Shown: positions 59,247 to 64,000 of the stretch, in pieces
Position numbering within the stretch: position 1 is the first letter of the stretch
Layout of the letters: every line of letters begins with the position of its first letter
From: Odiellus spinosus
Taxonomy: Eukaryota; Arthropoda; Arachnida; Opiliones; Phalangiidae
NCBI GenBank assembly: GCA_963920705.1
Contig: OY987230.1
Coordinates: forward strand, 18,687,320-18,751,319
Length of the DNA: 64,000 nucleotides
Reading direction: 5' to 3'
Notes under the pieces: model-generated
What the model was told of the DNA's origin: nothing
Seen by the model: only the letters and a program-made list of their open reading frames with translations
Databases searched by the model: none
Program-made: the position numbers and the translations under genes

Positions 59247-61327
59247 TTATCGTCTACACCTTCTGAAGAACTTGAGAGAGACTCGGCCCAGCGTGAAAGA
59301 GGTTTCGACTACGAAAATTAGACCGGCCAAGAGACAGCCAAAGAGGAAAAGGTCGACTATGCTCTTGATGTCATCGAAGGCAAGGTCTTCGAAGGTCTCC
59401 TCCGGTTTGGTCCATTTCATGCCGAAGAAAATGAAGTCCATCTCGAAGTACTTGGCCATTATCTTCGTCTCCATTTCCAACAAACAACTGAAGCGTAAAA
59501 AATTAAAAACCTTGTTCAAGGGGGGAAAATGCCAAAAAATTGAGCCCGGGTTGTTTATGACTCAATGGAAAACTAGAGGATCAGTACTTGACTAAAAAAC
59601 ATTAATAAACTCACAATGAATTAATGATTTCAACCGTTCTCGAGGAGGCGTTGGCTGCGATAGCGAAAACTATGAATGTGCTGTAGAGGGGTTCCGAGAA
59701 AGAGATCAGGCCTCGGGGTGGCTTTTTGGACGTCAATGTATAAAGAACTTTGACATGAATTTTGCCATTCATTTCTGTCACGATTAGATATTTGCTTGTA
59801 GCGTTCAAATCCCAAGATAATAAACCTAGGAATTCCGCCCCGGTTACCCGTCGCATTTGCTTCTTCAGTTCCCGGTAATGGTCGTTGACTTCGGCCATTT
59901 TGTCGATGTATCTCTCTTCGGCATAGTTCTTGAGGACAGCAACATCTCTGTATTGGTCCTGGGGTAGATCCGCTACAGATTCGACCAAGTTGTATTCGGT
60001 CTCGATGAATTTTGACTTTAGGTTTGAGCTCATCTCGATGTATATGAAAAAGATTGCGATTAACCAGACGGTCAGCAAGATACGCCAGCTTAGAATACGG
60101 GCTGTACGGATGAATGCTAAAAACAAATTAAGAGGAAAATAAAACCAGAACACATCAAAATGTTAAATGCGAGTGACAGACGTTCGAAGAAGAACAAGAG
60201 GATGTTTCTCCACAAGTTGTCGATGAGTGTATGGACAAAACCTCTTAACGTCCAGCTCGTTTTGAAGCGCAGAAGGCAATTAATGAAGGACATCAAAGTC
60301 GAAATGATAAACCAACTCTTCAACAGACAAATGATGAACTGAAATATTGATAAACGATAATGAACCATTAAAACACTTCTGTACTAGACGACTCCCCTTT
60401 ACGTGTTCAGTGTCAAGGGCAAAAATGTTTCCATAAACGAGATTGGTCAACACTCTTTTACCCTACAACGTTCACGTATAATTAACTGTTCTTACCTTGG
60501 ATTGCATAGCTATGAAATTGAGTGATGGGACGGTCTTTTTCGTGGGAGTCCAGGACAATAAGTACGTCGAGGTATCTTTAATAGCCAACGAAATCCTAGG
60601 ACTGCTCGGCGGCCGATTGGTCGAGAACAGAGACATATCGCTACCAAAGTACAACCAGTCGGCACCCTATAAGCGAGCCATCGAGAATAAAATTTGTTAA
60701 ACTAGCTAAAGGGTTATAATTGCTGGACTCCGTCTTTACTTCTGGCAAGTCTTCGTCTAGTGTCATTTGCAAGTTTTTCTTGGGAATTTTCACAAATTGC
60801 ACACTGTATAAGAAAACATTTGTTTTTGAACAAGGGAACCGCGAGAATTCCTCATTTAAAATTATTCTCTTTTTACCTGATATTTTTCCACTGGCGAAGC
60901 CATAAGGCCAGGTCCGCATACATATCTACTATGAGTTTCACCCCTAGAGATTCCTAAAATTTGTAATGAAACCGCGTTTTTTAATTCACTATAAGTTTTC
61001 TTAACGATGCTTAAATCTTACCGTGAGGACTCCCGTCTTTAGGACCCATTCATCCGCCATCGAGAATATAGCTTCCCTGCTTAAATCTACCCCGTATGTT
61101 TAGAATGATAACGCAATACCCACTGTCCAAATTAATCTCGATATTTCGTGCGCATTTTGAACACGCAAGTGGACATTATTAGCCATTGCCGCAACCATTG
61201 TGGGCTGAACACGCCCTCGAAATAATAGAACCCTTTGCGTGTAATTCGATCTCGCAAACTTAAAATAATCTATCCTAGTCTTATAGCCACATTCGTTCAA
61301 GTGAGGGTGAAGTGCAAAAGTACCTTT
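59247..61327 (-). CDS. Ionotropic receptor (IR family), 3' seven exons, with an in-frame stop
   Basis: Divergent member of the ionotropic receptors: ligand-gated cation channels of the iGluR superfamily, used in protostomes for smell, taste and humidity or temperature sensing at the plasma membrane. Exons, 5' to 3' on the minus strand: 61327-61022, 60953-60877, 60803-60740, 60666-60496, 60338-60182, 60116-59615, 59487-59247. All six introns (56-157 bp) are GT-AG and all phases agree, giving 506 codons with the stop at 59247. Counting from 61327: residues 103-206 are the S1 lobe, with the Pro-Arg at the usual Arg position (172-173); 207-229 TM1; about 237-257 pore region; 265-289 the Arg-Ile-Leu ... 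Trp-Leu segment typical of the IR gating helix; 290-468 the S2 lobe; 469-487 the last TM (AspLeuPheLeuPheGlyCys), then a short basic tail. Codon 76 is TAA (61100-61102). The family is usually 550-700 residues, so more N-terminal exons are expected; candidates are 61574-61633 and a frame ending at 61823. Confidence 0.82.
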
Positions 61328-61573
61328 CTGAAATCAGAAAATTAGCCTTAATTTCTTTACTTTTTGACTTCTAATTTATTACTATTATTACTTAATTAAC
61401 TTAAAGCACCCAAGAAAAGAACCCCCGCTTTATCTAGCCCTAAAACAGTTAGAGGAACTTCAATAAATTTCTAATTCGGCCATATTTATCAAGCGAAAAT
61501 TCGATAAAAAGTTTAATTTTCACCTCTCTTTAATTTGCTTTACCTTATAGGCTCGAATGTTTCTTAATTATAC

Positions 61574-61633
61574 CCAAGGTTTCGTAAGCATATGGCTAAT
61601 TTTCAAATGTATATTTTCGCAAAGATATAACCC
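61574..61633 (-). CDS. Possible upstream exon of the IR gene
   Basis: A 60-bp, phase 0/0 segment bounded by ATCGATTCCAG|GGG and CCTTGG|GTATAA on the minus strand. Twenty codons without a stop would join in frame to the exon starting at 61327. Further upstream, a minus frame up to the donor-like CCG|GTACTT at 61823 is also phase 0. Both are tentative: the sequence is short, and IR N-termini are too variable to confirm by eye. Confidence 0.2.
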
Positions 61634-62979
61634 CTGGAATCGATACCGGTCAGTGGCGTCTTAAACGAGGTAAAGTCCATCGAATGCTATGGTTTTTACA
61701 CTTTTCTCGTAATAAAGTGTAGCGATAACTTGTACTCGCCGACTATGATGTCATCAATCGTAGTGGAATTAACTTTTGTGGGAAATTGGGTCTCCGAGCG
61801 TATAGAAAAGGTTAACAAGTACCGGTAGATTGAAAGTTTCCTTTTTCGTTGTCTTGTGCATCTTAACGTTCCTCATCAGTGTACCAAGAAAATTGTATAA
61901 CTTAGATTTTAACATGTCAGGAAAGTTCAGAAACGTATTCGACATTTTTTTTCGAATCATTCGACAATTAAGTAAATCTTTCACTGTGCATGACAGTACC
62001 TTTAAAACGTATATACCGAAACCCCATTTAATTGTTTAAGTTATAGTCGAAATAGATTCGAGGTTTTTAAGCGTAAAAATATATGCTTCTGCATGCGAAT
62101 CTATAAGATATTTTGACATAAATGGGAGGAAAGACCCTTAGGGTTGTAGGTGCTGAATTTTTAAACTCTTTCTCACTCAAGAAATAACTTCGTAATGCGA
62201 GTTGCGAGGTACAGGACCGATAAGGGAGATTACCCGCCTTTTTTAACCCCTTTTTTAAGCTTTAGTTCGTCATACTATGAAATATCAATTCGTGCAAACT
62301 TATATCAAGGTTTTACGAGTCCGGGATTGAAGGGGAAAACGTTTTATTGCGATGAAAACTCCGCTTGAATTAAAACGCTGGTAACCATAGTAACCGTCTG
62401 TTCCAGCTTCAATCCACGCGCTGCCTCTTATAATCCTTTTCATCCCTATTGATTTTTAGCGCGTTTTTATCCCGTGACTAGCCTCATCTAGTGGCATTTA
62501 TGTTTGGACATTAAGACTAATTATGTTAAAATAATTAAGTTTTCTTTGGTTGATTTATAATTTCAATAAGATGTGAAAAGGGGGGGTGCAATTTTTAAAG
62601 TTTTATTTCATTTTTTAAAATAGATTAAATTTAAATCTATATTTTTCTACTGTAGCTTTGATTTAATTAAAAGAAAATAATTAAACTTGGGATGGAATTC
62701 ATTTTACAACAAGATTGGAATTTTTGAAATATTTTAAGGATCTGGTTTAAGGTTTTTAATTTATTTTTCAAATATATCTAATTTAAGTTCTAATTAAAGC
62801 TAGTTGTAGAGCTTTTGTTTAATTTAATTGAGGTATTTAAAATTCCAGCTGAATCAGAGTACCGTACATTAGTTTCATTTTGTCTGCACTCTTTTGTTAA
62901 TATATTTCCATAATTTGTGTTAATTGCATCGATTTTAATTTATCTAACGAGTTCTATTTTTGTTTATTCATTTTTGTAG

Positions 62980-63164
62980 CTCACCAAGCGTCTCTCAAAC
63001 AAAGCGGCGAATGGGTGGACGCCGAATTATCGGGGCCAGACGGTAACCAATCAGGACGCAACAGCCAATCATCAATGAGACGGTCGCAGCCAAGGCGCCA
63101 TCATTCGGTCGCCGGTGAACACATGTCAGCTGCTTCTAATACAAGGCTCGCTATGGATCTAGAG
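62980..63164 (+). CDS. Exon 2 of the unidentified plus-strand gene
   Basis: Acceptor TTCATTTTTGTAG|CTCACC, 185 bp, donor-like CTAGAG|GTCAGA. The split codon from exon 1 (C + CT) gives Pro, followed by 61 codons rich in Ser, Gln, Arg and Gly. There is an early Glu-Trp-Val-Asp-Ala-Glu motif and a basic Arg-Arg-Ser-Gln-Pro-Arg-Arg-His-His cluster, which looks like a disordered, possibly phosphorylated segment. The exon ends with an acidic-helical Arg-Leu-Ala-Met-Asp-Leu-Glu. GC content rises sharply relative to the flanks. The gene continues beyond the right edge. Family not recognised. Confidence 0.65.
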
Positions 63165-64000
63165 GTCAGAACCATTAATTCATTGTTATCATTTTGTGTA
63201 ATTGGTTGATATGTCCATCATTTCGCGGGAAATTCGCGCCCTTTTTTCGCATAATCATTGATCGATTATATTCTCTCCAATCTTTACCACTGACACCTAT
63301 CGTCTCGTATCACAAATAGTAACTTAGTAGAAAATTAACATATATCCAAAGTTATTGTGGTTTTAAACTATAGATAAGACACTACTCTGTCTTTATTACC
63401 CAAAAGCGTAGTTCCCAAGACCTCGCTATCAAGTTCAACCATTTGAATGTTGGCGCCTTTTTTTAATATATCATGCAAAATATATTTCTCGTGTAGATGG
63501 CGCCACCACCGCTAAAAATAATACACGGATCAATGCTTTAGATCTAAACCTAGGAATATAATACTCGTGCCTTCATCCTCTTAGTCTAAACTATCTACCT
63601 TTTCTCTACTAACCCTCACAAATGCCGAATAGTGGCGCCACTATCCCCCTTAAAGATTTGCAACTCGCAGTTCACAAAATCGATGAAACACTTGATCGAT
63701 AACATCGATTTTCCTTCAAACATCCAATAAATGGGTGTTTTTGCAAGCTTTAATTACTACTACTTAGAATTTATTCAATTACTACCACTTATACAATTCA
63801 TTGATTTAATACCACTTAGAATTAATTTAATTACTACCAATAACTTTGCCAATATGTAGTGTTTTACAACCTTGTTTAGCATAAAATATAACATCAGAAA
63901 ACCTGGGATCTATAATTAAATTGTAACTTTAAGCAAGGTTGTATATTGCTATAGCTCTCATGAACCTCTTATTTTCTAACATTTTTTTTTTAGTTATTCA
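63165..64000 (+). other. Intron 2 of the plus-strand gene, partial
   Basis: Begins at the donor GTCAGA and runs off the window. 63221-63240 reads TTTCGCGGGAAATTCGCGCC, another E2F-like sequence. 63754-63840 has loose repeats of TACTACCACTTA separated by ATT-rich spacers. No exon recognised. Confidence 0.4.

Larger units (their letters stand above)
55830..62979 (+). other. Intron 1 of the plus-strand gene (7,150 bp)
   Basis: Starts GTAAGTTC and ends TTCATTTTTGTAG. It hosts a MITE-3, a MITE-12, a MITE-1 and a MITE-7 fragment, and an entire antisense ionotropic receptor gene copy. 55830-56426 and 61640-62979 are otherwise AT-rich with nothing recognised. 58195-58215 holds a run of about 14 C. 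Confidence 0.6.

Noticed and set aside
59218..59595. 125-codon plus-strand frame
   Set aside because: It is antisense to the last exon and intron of the IR gene. The minus strand has the family signature and splice sites.
59930..60342. Plus-strand frames across the receptor
   Set aside because: They are shadows of the IR exons on the minus strand.
61830..62039. 69-codon plus frame with a hydrophobic, signal-peptide-like start
   Set aside because: The first codon is TTG, not ATG, and the minus strand here may carry N-terminal IR sequence. No independent support.

Overview
The window reads as intron- and intergene-rich nuclear DNA of an animal, most likely an arthropod. It is AT-rich and full of short non-autonomous transposons, satellites and homopolymer runs. 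I find no prokaryotic-type gene, tRNA, rRNA, CRISPR array or intact transposase. The arthropod (at least protostome) assignment rests on one gene: a divergent ionotropic receptor (IR, the chemosensory branch of the ionotropic glutamate receptors) on the minus strand at about 59.2-61.3 kb, whose exons, splice sites and phases can be followed base by base.

Layout. From 1 to about 54 kb I find no gene I can defend, apart from one exon-like fragment resembling half a fibronectin type III domain (54.1-54.4 kb, minus). The space is filled by repeats. MITE-1 has 12 copies of about 337 bp, CAGAAG...CTTCTG ends and 7-bp target duplications, in an older (A) and a very young (B) subfamily. MITE-2 is about 390 bp and is twice the host of a MITE-1. 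MITE-3 is a 150-165 bp foldback. MITE-4 is a 433-bp TTAA element with two nearly identical full copies. MITE-5 to MITE-8 are longer, older families, and MITE-9 to MITE-12 are single-copy foldbacks. A degenerate dispersed family carries the core GGCGGATTAATACA. There are also tandem arrays with units of 21, ~34, ~39, ~152 and 172 bp. Family names are mine, for this window only.

From 55.7 kb to the right edge lies a plus-strand gene of unknown family. Exon 1 (55739-55829) and exon 2 (62980-63164) are separated by a 7.15-kb intron, and the gene continues beyond the window. The IR gene lies inside that intron on the opposite strand. Its last seven exons join with correct GT-AG sites and matching phases and give the ligand-binding lobes, three membrane segments and pore region expected of an IR. 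An in-frame TAA interrupts the most upstream of these exons, so the copy may be a pseudogene or carry a null allele. The transposons show no sign of encoding proteins; their many short open frames follow from sequence identity between copies.
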